64,000 nucleotides of DNA from positions 252,009,542 through 252,073,541 of the forward strand of contig CM068375.1 of the NCBI GenBank assembly GCA_034769895.1, in the 5' to 3' direction. The notes below the pieces were generated by a model. That model made no database searches, had not been told where the DNA came from, and saw nothing but the letters and a program-made list of their open reading frames with translations. Source of the DNA: Magicicada septendecula. Lineage: Eukaryota; Arthropoda; Insecta; Hemiptera; Cicadidae. Below, piece after piece: positions 33,100 to 46,900 of the stretch; positions within the stretch are counted from its first letter, which is position 1, and the number at the start of each line of letters is the position of its first letter. Position numbers and translations under genes: made by a program.

Positions 33100-34010
33100 T
33101 CATTCAACACGCAATCGCGACTGCTTGGGTCGGCGTATGCACTATACATTTCGAACTCCTCCGAAAGGCATTCATGAACCGACCCTTCTTACATACATGT
33201 AACGGAATTAAGTTTGAATTGAGGTCCGTATAGTTGTGATTATGTGAAGTTAGGTGTCGGGCGTAGTTGGATTTAATGCTGTTGATATTACTTGTTTTTG
33301 GTATATGTTCTCGAAAACGCGTAAGGAAACTTCTCCCAGTGTAAAAACTATTGCAATCATTACATAGTAGTTATATATTCCTGTTTTTTCTTCCGTGGGT
33401 ATGTGTTTTTTTGGTCTTAGAATGTTTAGTAATTTATTGTTGGTTCTGAACTAGATATTAAAACCAATATGGTTCAGCACAGATGACAAAACCTTAGGCA
33501 TTACGCTTGTGTAATTAGTTGGTATAAACATTTTTTGTACGATATTGTTCGTTCGTGGTTTAAATTTGTTTCTTTCGTGCTTTTTTAACAGTTTGTCTAT
33601 GGTCAAACTACTGTACCCATTAGCAACCGCGATGTGTTTTATAGTATTTAGTTCATCCTGAAAGTCATTATCATCAAGAGGAATTGTTAATAACCTGTTA
33701 ATAAAACTATTATACGCCGCCATTTTCTGCGAATATGGGTGATGGAGAGTCCGCGTGTATTGTAATGTCGGTAGTAGTAGGCTTCCTATAAATGTTGAAC
33801 TTTAGATTATTTACCTGTCGGGTGATAGTTAAATCTAGAAAATTGAATCTATTGTCAACTTCGGTTTCGAGTGTGAATTGGATCTTGCTATTTATTTTAT
33901 TTAAATAATTTTTGAACAGCTCGGTCTGTCTTGTAGTACCATCAAAAATGAAAAAAAGTATCATCTACATACCGTGCATAAAATATTATTTTCTTTGGAT
34001 AGGCCTATAT
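33100..34010 (-). pseudogene. Penelope-like element: reverse transcriptase plus GIY-YIG endonuclease, fragment
   Basis: Minus strand, 5' to 3'. The catalytic RYVDD of the reverse transcriptase lies at about 33960-33974, followed by a frameshift in a T run. Then comes GTTRQTELFKNYLNKINSKI with VDNRFNFLDLTI and KFNIYRKPTTTDITIHADS (about 33948-33750), the usual signature of Penelope-like elements after the catalytic box. 33723-33451 carries the connector (RLLTIPLDDNDFQDELNTIK). About 33364-33180 in a new frame reads CNDCNSFYTGRSFLTRFREH, then an HLTSHNHNY motif, matching the C-terminal GIY-YIG nuclease. At least two frameshifts. The part upstream of YVDD is missing, so this is a 5'-truncated dead copy. 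Confidence 0.8.
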
Positions 34011-34299
34011 ATTATTATTTTTTATTTGTTGTTTTTCGATTTCGTATATTTCGATATACCGGTACCCAGTGGCTTCCTAGCACATTTCTCTTGTCCATTG
34101 TTTAAGCGCCAGTTGATCCTCTTAACAGAAGGGTCTTTCTCGATTCTTCTTGGAACACACTCTAATCGTTTTTCCATATTTACTTTTTACCATTCGTTTC
34201 AATGTCGAGTCAACTGTAAATTCTAATTCCCTTCTTGTTATTGACCATGTGCCTCACATTTTTCAGCATTTTATGGTTTTCTTCTCCTCCTCCTCCTTA

Positions 34300-34665
34300 A
34301 GGATTAGGTTATATAAACCTGTTCCGGCACCCATCTCATCTTCGGACGACCCACGTCTCTTCTACCAGTGGCTTTATAGTTCAGTGCCGCTTTCAGCAAT
34401 CGATCCTCTGTCACACTTTGTAGATGATCTCACCATTGTCTTCTGTAAGCTGAAATAATTTAATTTTTGTCCTCTGCTTCGAGTTCTGCTCTGATATCCT
34501 CATTCCTTATTCTATCTTGCAATGTGTAGTTTAAAGTACTTCGAAAAATCTGCATTTCAGCACTCTGAATCTTGCCGCATTTCTTTTTTTTTCATGACAC
34601 ACGCCTCACTCGCATATGTCAATGTGGGTACTGCAGGTGCCTTATAAAATCTAATCCTTGTGCTG
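34300..34665 (-). pseudogene. LINE (RTE-like) reverse transcriptase C-terminal fragment
   Basis: Translated from the minus strand, 34660-34300 reads RIRFYKAPAVPTLTYASEAC, then KIQSAEMQIFRSTLNYTLQD and RIRNEDIRAELEAEDKN, a stop, and a tail with RRQWDHLQ-like and GRRDVGRP-like text. This is the post-polymerase region of insect endonuclease-reverse transcriptase LINEs. It differs from the 28.6 and 48.0 kb copies and so is a separate subfamily. Confidence 0.7.
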
Positions 34666-37600
34666 TCTTGTTTTATTTCTAAGATTTCTATGAATAGAAA
34701 TCTTGTATATTTTATGGTTTAACCATAAATATATGCCATAAATGTATATATTTTAACTTTTTTTTTTACTCCAAGTAACTTGGTAAGCATGGTTCACGTA
34801 ATCCAATTCTACGGCTCCACTTGTATTCTTCGGTAACCTATGTATTATTCTAATGACAAAATCGCTTCCACGGCTTCTCTACATTCTCCCTACATCAGTT
34901 CGTTTTCTGTTATGCTGCGGAATATCCTAGTCTTGTCGCCTTCTAGGCAGCGATCGAAATAAAAACACTCGTGTCACTGTCGACACCTTGTTTACTTATC
35001 GTTATCACAATAATTTTTTACAAGTAAATATATAATACGGAAAATACAAATATAATACTCATCCACAAATATGGTATCAAACTAATTCTGTAACTTAACT
35101 CATTAACCGAACTCTCTCTCAATAAAGACTAGCTAAAAACTAACCCGAACTAACAATAAATACTGACAGACCTCTCCGTTATCCGTCTACTGCCGCGCGC
35201 GCGGCGCGCGCGCGTGTGTGTGTGTGTGGTAATAACTTTATTCCTAGCCTTTGCTACTAATAGATAAGCTGAGAAAAAGTCTGGGCGCTATTTCTAGAAC
35301 CTATCAATTTATGTTTACCTGGGCACTATGTTTACCTATCAATTTATAGTAGTCTACAGTTATTACGGATTCTAGTGTATACCAGTATACATAAGTCATA
35401 CAACACACTTGATGTATAATGTAAATATACATGAGTAACCTAACCTACGTATTATTTTAACCTATGTATTATTCTAATGACAAAATTGTTTTAATTATAT
35501 CAATCAGTATTCATAATATGACTTTGAATGTGGTTTGGGGTTCCCTAGTATACAACAGTCTTTACGTTAACTACGCTATTTATTCGAGACCAGATTTAGA
35601 AGTCCAGATGGATCCAGAGATTGAGGGACCCGGATCCATTCGTCGTCCGTTTTCCATGTAGTAAGGAGTGACTTGTCTGAAAATCAGTAAAGATGAAAAC
35701 AAGAGGGCAAGCAGGCACACTTCTGTATGAAGATATCATCAGTGCATGTGTCGGTTAAACCAGAAAAGTACAGAACATGTGACAAACAGAACGACGGACA
35801 TGACAGATTTTCATGATGGGTCATGAAACAGGCTACTCCGTTCTTGAATTAATGGAGTTTTTGTTTGCCAATGCTTATGGGTCTGTGTGGTTCGCAAAAG
35901 TACTTAGTTCCATTTTTCACAGACTTCGAGTTCTGACTTAATAAGTGGCGATGGAAAATGAACAAAACTCTCCAGACTTACAGATACAAAATTGTAATTC
36001 TGTACTTGTTCTCTGGAATTATGTCATGCGTGTCGAAATGTTCGATTGAATTCTTTTTGTGCCCTCTGATTGTCTTCTCTTTAAACTGCGTACTGTACCT
36101 GAGAATAGAACTGGATTGGAGTAATAGTAATGCATCAGATCCCTTCGTTAGCAGTACTGTAGGACATTCACCACAGGCTATCTGCTGTTTTCTTCGCTCT
36201 CCACGTCAAGTCATTTAGAGAACTAACTGTTGTGTATAAAATCTTAACATTTCGGAACTGACATCTATGATTGAGAAAGAATCTGTATATTTTACTGTAT
36301 GTATGCTGAGAGGTATTCTACTCTCGAGTACTAGATGCTTGGAGAGGATGATGATGATTATACAAAAGTAGGGCTTCGTTTTACTTGCGCATGATGCGCA
36401 TTGTATTGGTAATACTGTAATTTATATAAATATGTGATGAAAAATGACAGTGGGTAAAGCTTTTGTAACTTTCTTGAATAAATCAAGTAATGTCTTGTTG
36501 AATAAAGACCAGGTAATGTGTTTAGAGCGATTGAAATACGACACTTCAGTCGGAAGTTTGGATCACTTCCTTCTCCAACGATCTCCGTGATTTCTCGCGT
36601 TAGTTGACAAAATAAGTAAGATGCCACACCACACATAAAACTGTTTCACACAATACGTAAGTACATAGTGCCTACCCTACGTTAAATTACGTTTACAGAT
36701 CTGTTATAACTCATTAAAAAGTAAAGAGGTTACTTGTAACCAGTTGGATTAAGGTGGTAGAAAATACTAGTGAACATGTTTTATGCCGTGAAGGATAGAA
36801 AACAGGACAGTTAATTAACAGACACCATATTACTGCAATACGCGGTGATTGATATGCGTTAAATTGGCAATCACTGGGTATAAACTGATTAGCGAGCACT
36901 GATAGCCCTGTTAATCCTCAGCCGCCGCCGCGGGCAGAATGTACGATCGCTGTCGTGCGGGGTATTTTGTTGTGTTTCGTTTATCTGTATTGCACATTTT
37001 ATTGGCATTCAGTTCGTCGTATTAGACTTGCTTTTGCTAGGCCGTTTCCTTTAACCACAAGCGAAAGAAAAATGTCTTCTTTGTGGCATAAAGAGAACGA
37101 ACGTTTGTTACGTGGACCACGATATTTAGTGTTTTGGAATAATTTATCCCCAGATAAAGCAACAAAATCACAAGTTTATTCAACGGCCTTATTAGAAGCT
37201 GTACTTGCAACAGCAATTTTCCATCGTACAAGGGATACAAATGTCTGCTCCACACGTTTCCCTAGTTACAGAATAGACCTATGTTGATTCACCATTTGTC
37301 TATAAACAGTGTGGGTAGGATGGAGTGAGATATATATTCTGTAATAACACGCAACTCACTGTGGCTTTAGATATCTTTAGATATCTCCAAAGGTAAATCG
37401 ATCTAAAGGCTGAAAAACGCACATTAATTCTTACGATGTCACGGAGGAGGATTGTTCTGCAAGTCCTTTAGACTTACGGTCAGTCCACTGGCAGAGTGAG
37501 AATCGTAATTAAAACATCTGGTCAAATGACGTGTCCATAAGTTGTATTCGGACTTTTGGTAGCTGGTCAAAATTAAAACGCTCCCCATCCTATTATAGGT

Positions 37601-38284
37601 TGAAACATTTTGCAACGGTATAGGGGAGGTGGAATGTGGAGAAATACGGATGAATGAAAGGTTAAGACACGTCGCCTTTCGAAGATAGTGGCGATAGAAG
37701 TTAAGCAAAAGGAAGATAATACATGGGCGTAGTCCGTTAGCTGTCTGAAGAAGGCGTGTCCTCCAGTGGAATCGTATCTGCCACCCAAAACCTCGAGATC
37801 GAATCGAATTTTTGCCTTACGAATGTAGACGTTGCCAGTCAACGAGCCGCTGTTGGTATTCGTCCAGATTACGTATTCATGTTTATGAGATTACAACAGC
37901 AAGCACAAAATGATCTATGAGTTCTGAAGCCCAGCTTTAATGCAATAAACCAACCAGGATGGCGCGTTTGTGCAGTAAATAATTTTGTGTTACTCCCTTG
38001 TTTAGTAAATCGAAGTAAGGAAACTAAGTTTGATTTTAACTTCCTTGTTGAAGAACGTGATTTGCAATTTTTTATAATAGCTTTCTTAGTGGTGATTATT
38101 AATGTACGATAAGAATTTTCACTGTTAGGGCTTATTGAGAAATCTTTATTGTAGCCCTATAATAATAATAATAATAATAAAAAAACCGAAAATCTATATG
38201 AATGTAAATTCTTGTACAGTATGTACAATTGTACATGCCATACATAGCTGCATTACATTCCACGCTGTTTGTACGCTATGTAGG
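34666..38284. other. Non-coding stretch, no gene recognised
   Basis: Includes a CG/GT tract (about 35193-35228) and an ATA run (38157-38180). The longest open frame, 36955-37287 plus (110 codons), has a hydrophobic N-terminus but no recognisable motif. I do not call it. Confidence 0.4.
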
Positions 38285-38738
38285 AATTCACACAGGGGCG
38301 TATTTACGAGAGGGACGAACGGGACCGGACCCCCCCTCTCAGGGGGTCGAAGAAAGTTGACGCATTTTGTTAATCTCTTAATTTTTAGTCTATTTTCATA
38401 TTGTTTCACTGTATACGCTAATATATCAGTAACTCTTTTTTTTACCATACAAACAGGTTTATTAAACAGCATTTGCGTATACGTTTGAAATATGAAATGC
38501 AAGAAAAATCAGTTCAATCAGTATTTTCTAAGCAGTGTTTCAATAACGCGTATTTTTATCGTGTGATACAGTTTACTTTAATGTGATGTATCTGAGGATG
38601 TTTACACACGTTTTTTGACCACTTTAAAGATACAGTAATAATATTGATTACTCTTAACTTGTTTTTTCTTTTGTATGAAGCCGACTCGACCGGACCCCCC
38701 CCCCCAGACCAAATTCTGGACACGCCAATGAATTATCA
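38285..38738. mobile_element. Probable hAT-like MITE with C-rich segments
   Basis: Ends at 38293 (CAGGGGCGTATTTACGAG) and 38730 (complement CATTGGCGTGTCCAGAA) are imperfect inverted repeats, each followed inward by a GGACCGGACCCCCC-like block (38328 region and 38690-38704). The flanking octamers AATTCACA (38285-38292) and AATTATCA (38731-38738) agree at 6 of 8 positions, fitting a decayed target duplication. Non-coding. Confidence 0.55.
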
Positions 38739-41700
38739 ACTAGCATTTTGTGCCATAGAATATTTATTATTACGGAATCTGAAAGTTTAAATTGTATAAA
38801 CTATTTAAATGACAATTTTTTTATTAAACGCGTACGGTGAATAAAGATTAATGTCACAGTTTAATGTTAATGAAGATTAAGAAGTTGCGATGGCGGTCAT
38901 TGTATACTGTGTGATGGGGATGGGCGATAGAGCTTGTCCCTGGGCAAACGCTCTAATGGCATTATAGTGTCCCCCAATTCCAGTAGAACTATGTAAAAAA
39001 ATCTCGAATTCAGCCAGTTTTCGAGGGCAAGTATGAACTGATCACCATACCTCTACAGGAAAAGACGTTAGCACAACGCGAGGCTGAAGTCACGCCTGAT
39101 CCATGAAGAAATGTGTCCGTGAACGACAGTGTTTTTCGGCAGTTTAGCAGTTTACATCTTTTCCATAAGTTGTTCAATGTCGATCTCAGAGTGTTATTGC
39201 TGTAGTTTCCATGAATCATTTGTTTTGTGATTACCAATAAATGCGATATATGATATTTTAAAAATTCGGATTCTGTGTTGTCATTATTTTGAAACTCATT
39301 CTTCTGTTGTGGTTATTTAGGCGTACGATGGAGGAAAACATAACAGGGTGAAAGAAGTAAAATTTCTCTAAAAAAATTGGGAGTTTTGTCTGTATCATTT
39401 TTTGAAACGTACAGTGCTAGAGATGTGTTCGTACGCACTTTACATGTAAAATATTATTTATTCTCAGTGGTTGGACTATAACGTCGGGACGACATTATAA
39501 TATCGGGAACCTGGTTAATTGGCTCAGGTCAATTAAACAGGCTGCCATAATATTCACAAACTCATAACTATCTGAAATATACACAAACACTAAATAGGAT
39601 CCCGTGAATTGAGGAATTTTTGACTGGGGTTTGTAGATTTATTCACTCACCTTTTTGGACCATGACATCTCTTTATTACATACTGTTTTAGCATCATAGA
39701 AGAAACTTAGTAATGTGTATACTAATGATAAAAATATTTGCGCATTTTGTACAATTGTAATTAATGTAAGTCATGGGTGAACATAGCTTGTACTGTCCTC
39801 GGATCCGAGTTGTGTGTTCCTGTATATGATATTAAAAATAATAATCTTTACTTTGTGCCATCTGAAGAATGGGCTTATTTAACTTTAGCGTGCTATACTC
39901 ATTAAACTCCTTAAACTTAACACATCTTATTACTTATCATGAAATTACAATTTTATGCTAATTAGGTCAGTCTTTTGTGTTTTACTTTACTCTTATGTTG
40001 TCATTTAAGTGTCTTTCATATATTAGTTAAAGTTAAGTTCTGAACCACAGAAGTAGAACTTCCGTGTCACCTGTGTGTAACATATCCTCGGCGAATCGGG
40101 GCTTCTATCTGTCGTGCAGGGTGTCTGGGAGATCTTCTGTCTATCGTGTGTTGGTGAAGTTTTGGTGTCATTCTTAAAGATGAGTAGTCTGTCTCTTCTG
40201 TAGGTTCTGGTGGTCTGTTTCTTTGTGTTAACTTTCACTAGTGTTCACATTGTTGTACCGCACATATTGCTTATGGTTAACAGTTACATTCTAGAAGTTC
40301 AACATCACATTTAGGTGATGTTATTTATTTATAGAGATGTCATCGCCGCACACTCAAGTCATTCACAGCATTCACATCATCCGGTAATTACGTAAGTTTT
40401 ACTTAGTCTACATGTTTAATATTTTCTAGCGGTCTACATAATGTGCTGTACGCTGTATCACCAGGGGAGTCTCTGATTCAACTGGACTAACTAACTATAG
40501 GGGTAATGGGGCTGTCCGCGCGCGGGTAGTTTCTCAGCGCGAAAAGTAGTTCTTAATTATTATTAATTATTTTCCTTTAATTTGCTTACAATTTAATTAC
40601 ATCACTCTATACTTTTATTATTCTTTTTATGTAACGGGGGGTCGTTATGGATTTATTGAGTTTCTTAAATCTCATTTTATTAACTGATACATCGGCAAAT
40701 CGGCATGTTACTACCGGTTTGGGGCATAGATAAAGGGTTCTTTAGTACCTTATTAAATTATTTTAGTATTATAATTTTTTATTTAATTTTATTGTGGGAT
40801 TTAGGCATATTAAATCGTCACAGGACTATTATTTATTCTGCTAAAGAACGAGATCGTAATCATGATGCAATATGGGAGTGGAACCTAAACGGAAAATCAG
40901 TGTCAAATCCTATCAAAAGAGAAAAAATACGGAGCCGTAACGAAAGCTCAGGTAACGTATTCTCAAGAAAATAGAACAGCAACGTGATTGGTTATTATTA
41001 AATTATAGGCTATCGGATCGTAATTTAATAATATGTTATAATAATTAGTATAAATTATAGTATATAAACTGTAATATATCATTATTATTATTATTACTGT
41101 TGTTACAACATTATTATTAACCCATTATTAATTGCATCCTTTAAATAATTGTCAAGTACTACTGGTTGTAAGTTTTTTATCATGAATTGCGTACTTAACG
41201 GATGTACGCAATAAAGCTGTTGAGATAGATTCAATTGGGTTCTCCTGTAGTCGTTTCACATAAAATGAAACAGATATGTAGTAAATTAAATTACTTTTCA
41301 GTGTTAAGCGTCACCACTTTGGCAAGGACTAGGACCAACCGCAAAAACGTCGAAGATTCTGACGTAACAGTTGGTCCGCCTGTTGTTGAATTGACGCTCG
41401 GCAAAGTACTTGTGTAGGTAAATGTTGCTCAATTCATGCTAGCCTGTTTTCGGAACACGCGGCGGAAATATTTCGCACTTATTCAAACAGAGTACAATTT
41501 ATTTTTTTTTATAGACTCACCAGCCAAATGAAGTGCATAAATCGGGCTGAGTCACAACAGTTTGGCCGAGGTCCAGATAGCACAGTTTGGCTTACACGTG
41601 CATGTCGTCCCGGCATTGTTACCGTTGTGTTTAATTTGAAACGTGTGGGATGACTGTAGTCGATGTGTCTCATCATCGTGGACGCGACGCAGTCAGTGAA

Positions 41701-42463
41701 ACGCTTTAGGGAAGTTAAAAACGTCAGTCCAGTTTAAAACTGAACAAAAAATTGGTGTACTGTGTCCAATGAATCAAAATCTGTTCTCAGTATCCTCTCT
41801 AGCAGGTGTCTTGATACCGCTAATTGGTTATGTTAAAAAAATATTCCTGTTCCCTTTTCATTGGCTTATATAGATAGAAATGTCTTCCTACAGATTTTGC
41901 ATGTATGAACGTATGGTAACCAAATTTGGAGTTGTACCAGAAGGGGAGCAACATTAGTAAGTAGAAGTCGGGGCATATTACAACAGAATGTAGACTTACT
42001 TTTTTTTGTACAGAAATAGTTTCTTTTTCTTCTTCCTAGAAGAATTTTACATATTGTTTGTCTTACTATTTTCTTAACATTTTAGTAGATAATTTATGTA
42101 TATAGACTTGCATTTTGGAAAGAACAGTGACACGCTCAAATACTTTAAGTACCATAAAATATTACTTTAATTGTATGTTGGTGACCGTGAAGCAATCAGT
42201 GTTATGATTTTACGGTGGACCCATTTCAATAATTAAGAGAGCCCTGTTGATATTGGTGATCGCAAGTGGGACGAATTTTACGGTGTTAGCAAGTGGTAGT
42301 GGTTGCAAGCGGGAAAGAACGGAAGTGGGGCCGCCGGAAAGGAAAGATCCGGAAGAACGTGTGAAGACAAATTTAGAAGGGCCCTGAACGAGAGATGGCT
42401 AGCAGAGAGCAAGTCCCAAACAGAGAAGAATGGCGATTACATATGGAAGGTGTCAAAGTACGG

Positions 42464-42503
<40 letters not shown>

Positions 42504-42560
42504 CCTGTCTACTAACAGCTAATCTACAGATTCCAGATTCGCTTCCCGATCAGCATCACA
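38739..42560. other. AT-rich sequence, no gene recognised
   Basis: Only short, motif-less open frames. A CpG-rich patch occurs at about 40515-40545. Contains a CA array at about 42462-42499. Confidence 0.4.
42462..42499. repeat. (CA)n microsatellite
   Basis: Perfect CA/AC dinucleotide array of about 36 bases. Confidence 0.95.
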
Positions 42561-42569
42561 AAAATCCAT

Positions 42570-43190
42570 GTTCGTTATACATTCCCCTTCTCAACCATCA
42601 TTCACCATCATCTCCTGCTATTCCATCCCCTAGTCCCCATGATCTTTGGGTCTAAACACACTCCATCCACCGTTTTCTTGTTTTTCCTCAGAACCTACAC
42701 TCTAACGGTTTCCATTCTGTGATAGCTCTCGTAGTGTCCCAGCCACCTTTAATTCTCCGTGTCTTAATAAACGTATACACTCTCGCTGTTTATTAATGCT
42801 TCTAGCTAAAGATTCTTGCGGCTGCGCCAGGTGCCATGTTGTTGCACTACTGTACCAAAAATTCCCGTAAGTATTTTCCTCTCAAAACATTTAAGGCCTT
42901 CTTCGTCTTTCTTCCGCATGGCCCACGCCTCACAACCGTAAGACGCTACTGGTCGTATGACACTTCTATAGCTTCTCAGTTTACTAAGCATGACTTACTA
43001 ATTATGACTTACGATCGTGGAGCATAATAGTTTCTTGTGTGCGATATCCGCTCTGTTTCCCTTTGCTATCCTTGATTCGATTTCGCCACCTCTCAGGTTG
43101 TCTTCATTTTTCAGCGATCCAGGTAGATGTAATCACGTACTTGCTCAATGCTCCAACATCCAGCAGATTTCTGTACAGAAATCGTTTCTT
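42570..43190 (-). pseudogene. LINE (RTE-like) relic, first of two adjacent copies
   Basis: On the minus strand, 42991-42806 reads LRSYRSVIRPVASYGCEAWA, then KDEEGLKCFERKILTGIFG. This is the segment following the polymerase core in endonuclease-reverse transcriptase LINEs. The plus-strand text of this block (for example CTCTGTTTCCCTTTGCTATC near 43050) recurs in the neighbouring copy. Frame breaks throughout. Confidence 0.7.
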
Positions 43191-43199
43191 CTTCCTCCT

Positions 43200-43900
43200 C
43201 CTCTGGCTCTACATCCGTCTATGAGGTTTGGCCTCCTCAACAATTCTACACCATTCTCTTCTGTTCTCAGCAACAATCTTCCATCCTCTAATCCCCATGG
43301 TACGCAGGTCCTCGTCAACACACTCCATCCACCTCTTTCTCGGTCTTCCTCTAGGCCTAGACTCCAAGGGTTTCCATTCTGTGATAACTCTCGTATTTCT
43401 GGTGGTCTCCAGTCTATAAATATCTCCTAGCGATCTAATTCTTTATGACTTAATAAAGTTTACTATGTTTTCGCTGTTTATTAAAGTATAAAGTTCAAGA
43501 GTCATGCGGTCCGCTAAGTGCCATCTTTCTTCCTCATGGCCCATGTCTCAGCCGTAAATCACTACTGGTCTTATAATGCTTTCATAAATTTCCAGTTTAG
43601 AATTATGACTTAGGATCCTAGAGCACAATAGTTTTTTGCTTGCAAAATACGCTCTGTTTACCTTTGCTATCCTTGATTTGATTTCCTCGCTGTTCAAATT
43701 GTCCTCATTTAGCAGTGATCCCAGGTAGGTAAAATTATTCACTTGCTCAAAGCTATACCTTGTGGATGTGGTCCAACATCCAGTGTATTTCTTTCATTAT
43801 GTCTTGATCTTGAAACACACATGTACTTTGGCTGGTCCTGGTTTATTGACAACCCAGCCTTCCTTATCTGTTCTTCCAGTTCTATGAATGTTTCCCTTAC
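43200..43900 (-). pseudogene. LINE (RTE-like) relic, second of two adjacent copies
   Basis: On the minus strand, about 43890-43800 reads EEQIRKAGLSINQDQPKYM. 43742-43548 reads NNFTYLGSLLNEDNLNSEEI, then RIAKVNRAYFASKKLLCSRI and KLEIYESIIRPVVIYG, the thumb and connector of this LINE class. The block is homologous to 42570-43190 in the same order, with clear divergence. Confidence 0.75.
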
Positions 43901-46900
43901 AGAAATCGTTTAGTGATACGATTTATTTGTTACATTATTATATAAGTCTTAGTTACTTTTAGTTGTTTATACACAAAATTTAGAAATTACACAACAGTTT
44001 TTGTATTCAGTGAACATTACCTTTTACAATTGTTGCAGAACACAAAGTTTAAATCGTGAGACGGCAAACGGTTATTGTCGCCAGTGCAGACATAAAAAGC
44101 AACTTTATTAGCAAAAGTCTGCAGGGACCACAATTTACATTTCACACAATGCACCCATTCTTCACCGTTTTATACGTTTCACCTCGATTCAAACAATAAG
44201 TTTCTTTTTCTTCATCTGACGAACTCTCACAGTATTGTTGTTTCATTTTGACTGCAGAGTTTGCCTTCTCGCTTTAATACCGCGGTCATCTCATTTACTC
44301 GTCTTTATTAATTTTATTTGTGTTTTAGTACTGTTTCGAGGTTTATCTTTTCTTCTTCTACAGCAGTTTATTCAGGTGTATCCTTCAGCATAGAGAATCT
44401 CCTCTTTTCTTCCTGTATGAGTTTCTTTTCTACCTGTAGTAGGTAACTTTTATTCCAAACCAGGATAAATGTTATGAGGATGAATAGAATCATGGAAAAT
44501 GTGATTCTAAACATGTATAACAATAAAGGTAATCCTATATATTTACAATAAATGTGTATAATTAAATTTTGTTTATTACTTTAATTATCTATGCCCCGCG
44601 TGTTGGGACGCCATTTATTTACGGTGTTATTATGCTAATTACGATGTGAATTAGTTAGTTAGATCAGTTATCAATTTTAATTACCAATTAGCATAATAGA
44701 CAAGAGACTCTTTAGTAAATTAATCATGTTCTTTTGTTACACATGAAAATTGTACGATTATAAATATTCGTGTAATTGTGTTCTATGTGAAACTTTAACA
44801 TGCGGGTTTTAGTAATAATGAACGCATTTGTTTAACTGTACTAAAATGGCTAATTTATTATCCATTAAGTCAATTTATATTCGTAACACATAAAAAGGTT
44901 TGCTGTACGTGTAAATACATCAAATAACACATATATCATTAAACAAGTTCAGCTTATATGATAGCTGAAAAAGACATACATACATAAATCATGATATACA
45001 ATAAATTCAAATAATAATTAATTAATTCGTTCATTAATTCCAGATAGTTTTGCTTACTTGTTCATTATTTATAACTTTAAATTGATTCTTTTATCAAATT
45101 TATTTAAAACTCCCAGGGTGGGGATTCTTTGAAAGAGTCAGGACAGTAGTAGTTACTAAATTAATAGATTAATAATTGTTATTTGAGATAAGAATATCCA
45201 CTCATGGTCCAGCGGTGATCGGCCTCTTTGTCGTGGTGAAGTCTGAAGAACACATCTTGTTGAATGCACTGTCACTTGTACACACACGTGAACTCGCGTC
45301 ATTTATGGAGTAGTGTTGATATGATGTGCTTTCAATGTCAGTTTGTATAGATCAGTTCGCTTTATAATGTGTGATCATTCTAAAATGAGTGGTGTATGTT
45401 CATGCTCGCAAAGTTAATGTCGATGTCCGTTCATCACAGAATTTCACTTGACTTCATGTTGATGTATATGCGTTTATACTACTTGGTTGATTAGTTCGTT
45501 CAAGTATTTACATGTTCTGTTACATTTAGTGTAATTCATTAACACTGGCTAAATGTAATTCTGTCTAAGTTGTACAGTACACTAATAATGTTTCGTGTAT
45601 GTGCCGAGATTACATGATAGTTCGTTTGAGTCGCTCGAATTGTTCACTCGGAAATTCTTAATAATGTTAATGCTTAACTAAGTTCGTTACTTCGCATATT
45701 TTATACTGTTGTGTTCGAGTATTACTTCCGGTTGCACTTTGAATCTTACAGTTTGAAATTACTAAGTCCGAATATTATAACACTGAGTTTTCACTAAGAC
45801 TGATAAATTTTACAAGACTGAGCACAGTAATACCGAGTCAAAACATATGTTCAAAAATGTAATAAGACTGCCTCTCCTCCGTGTTAGACAGTTAGTTTAT
45901 ATCAACTCGTCCCTACCCAAATTTTGTCTTGAGCCTGTCCACGCCTTTCCTTACTTACGATAGGTCAGCTCGATATTTTCTTAGAATATTTTATCCCACT
46001 TCTTCAGGGTTTTTGGTTTCTGTCCAATGATTCGCTTTGACTCCTGGTTACCATAGAAATTCTCCTCTCCACCGGTGTCTTCGCAAGACGCGGTACTCGG
46101 ATAGGTTGTTAGACATCCCCAGATTTCTTCGTTCGGACGTTGATCCTTTTCCCAGAATTTCTGGTCGTTGCGCGTCTGTCAATCACCCTTTTGTTTGGGA
46201 CATACGCAATGTTGTTCTGACTTCCCTCATCTGTTTCCTTGGTCCTCTTGAGGTATTGTTCTATCTTACACCCCTTTTTTGTAGCTATTAATAATTTCTG
46301 ACATGCGTTGGCTGGTGAAGCCACCCCGACTTTCTAACCGTAAATTGTGTCCGTCACGTAAACGTCACCTCCCGCTGTGCAGCATCCTCGAGTCTTTTCA
46401 ACTAGTAATTTCTTTCATTGTCTCTGTAAAGTGCAGCACCCTCAACTCTTTTGTGGCATCCTGTCGTTTTTGCAGTACCATCGTATTCTGACGTAACCCG
46501 AGCGGACGTTCGCCTTAGTTCTCCGTACACGGTGAGTGTCCTAGCATTGCATTGTGTAGTTTGTTGTGGGGTAATAATTTTTAGCCAAGCTTCTCCTGTC
46601 ATCTTGAACTTTCATATCTATTGTTGCGTGGAGTCTAACATCTTTCTATTGTTTGCTAGCGACGCTGGTTTGACATCTTCACATTAAGCCTTATTTATTG
46701 CTTTATCTTGAAGTCGTTGACACAACTGCGTGTGAACAAAATCGGTCGAGAAGAAAATTTGAAATTTTTAAATTTTTCGCTCGCTATACATGAAACAAGA
46801 ATATTAAAATTCATGTAGTCCGTATAAGAGTTGTCTAAGAGGAAAAACGATTTGCAATGCATATTATGATACCAAAAGGTAGATTAAAGCAGCTATGAAA

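Noticed and set aside
36955-37287. 110-codon plus-strand open frame with hydrophobic N-terminus
   Set aside because: No recognised motif, no clear splice or polyadenylation context; length is within chance expectation.
38135-38502. 117- and 102-codon open frames on opposite strands
   Set aside because: They overlap each other and lie in or across the C-rich hAT-like MITE; no protein similarity recognised.
40515-40545. CpG-rich patch as possible promoter
   Set aside because: Only about 30 bp, with no downstream gene.
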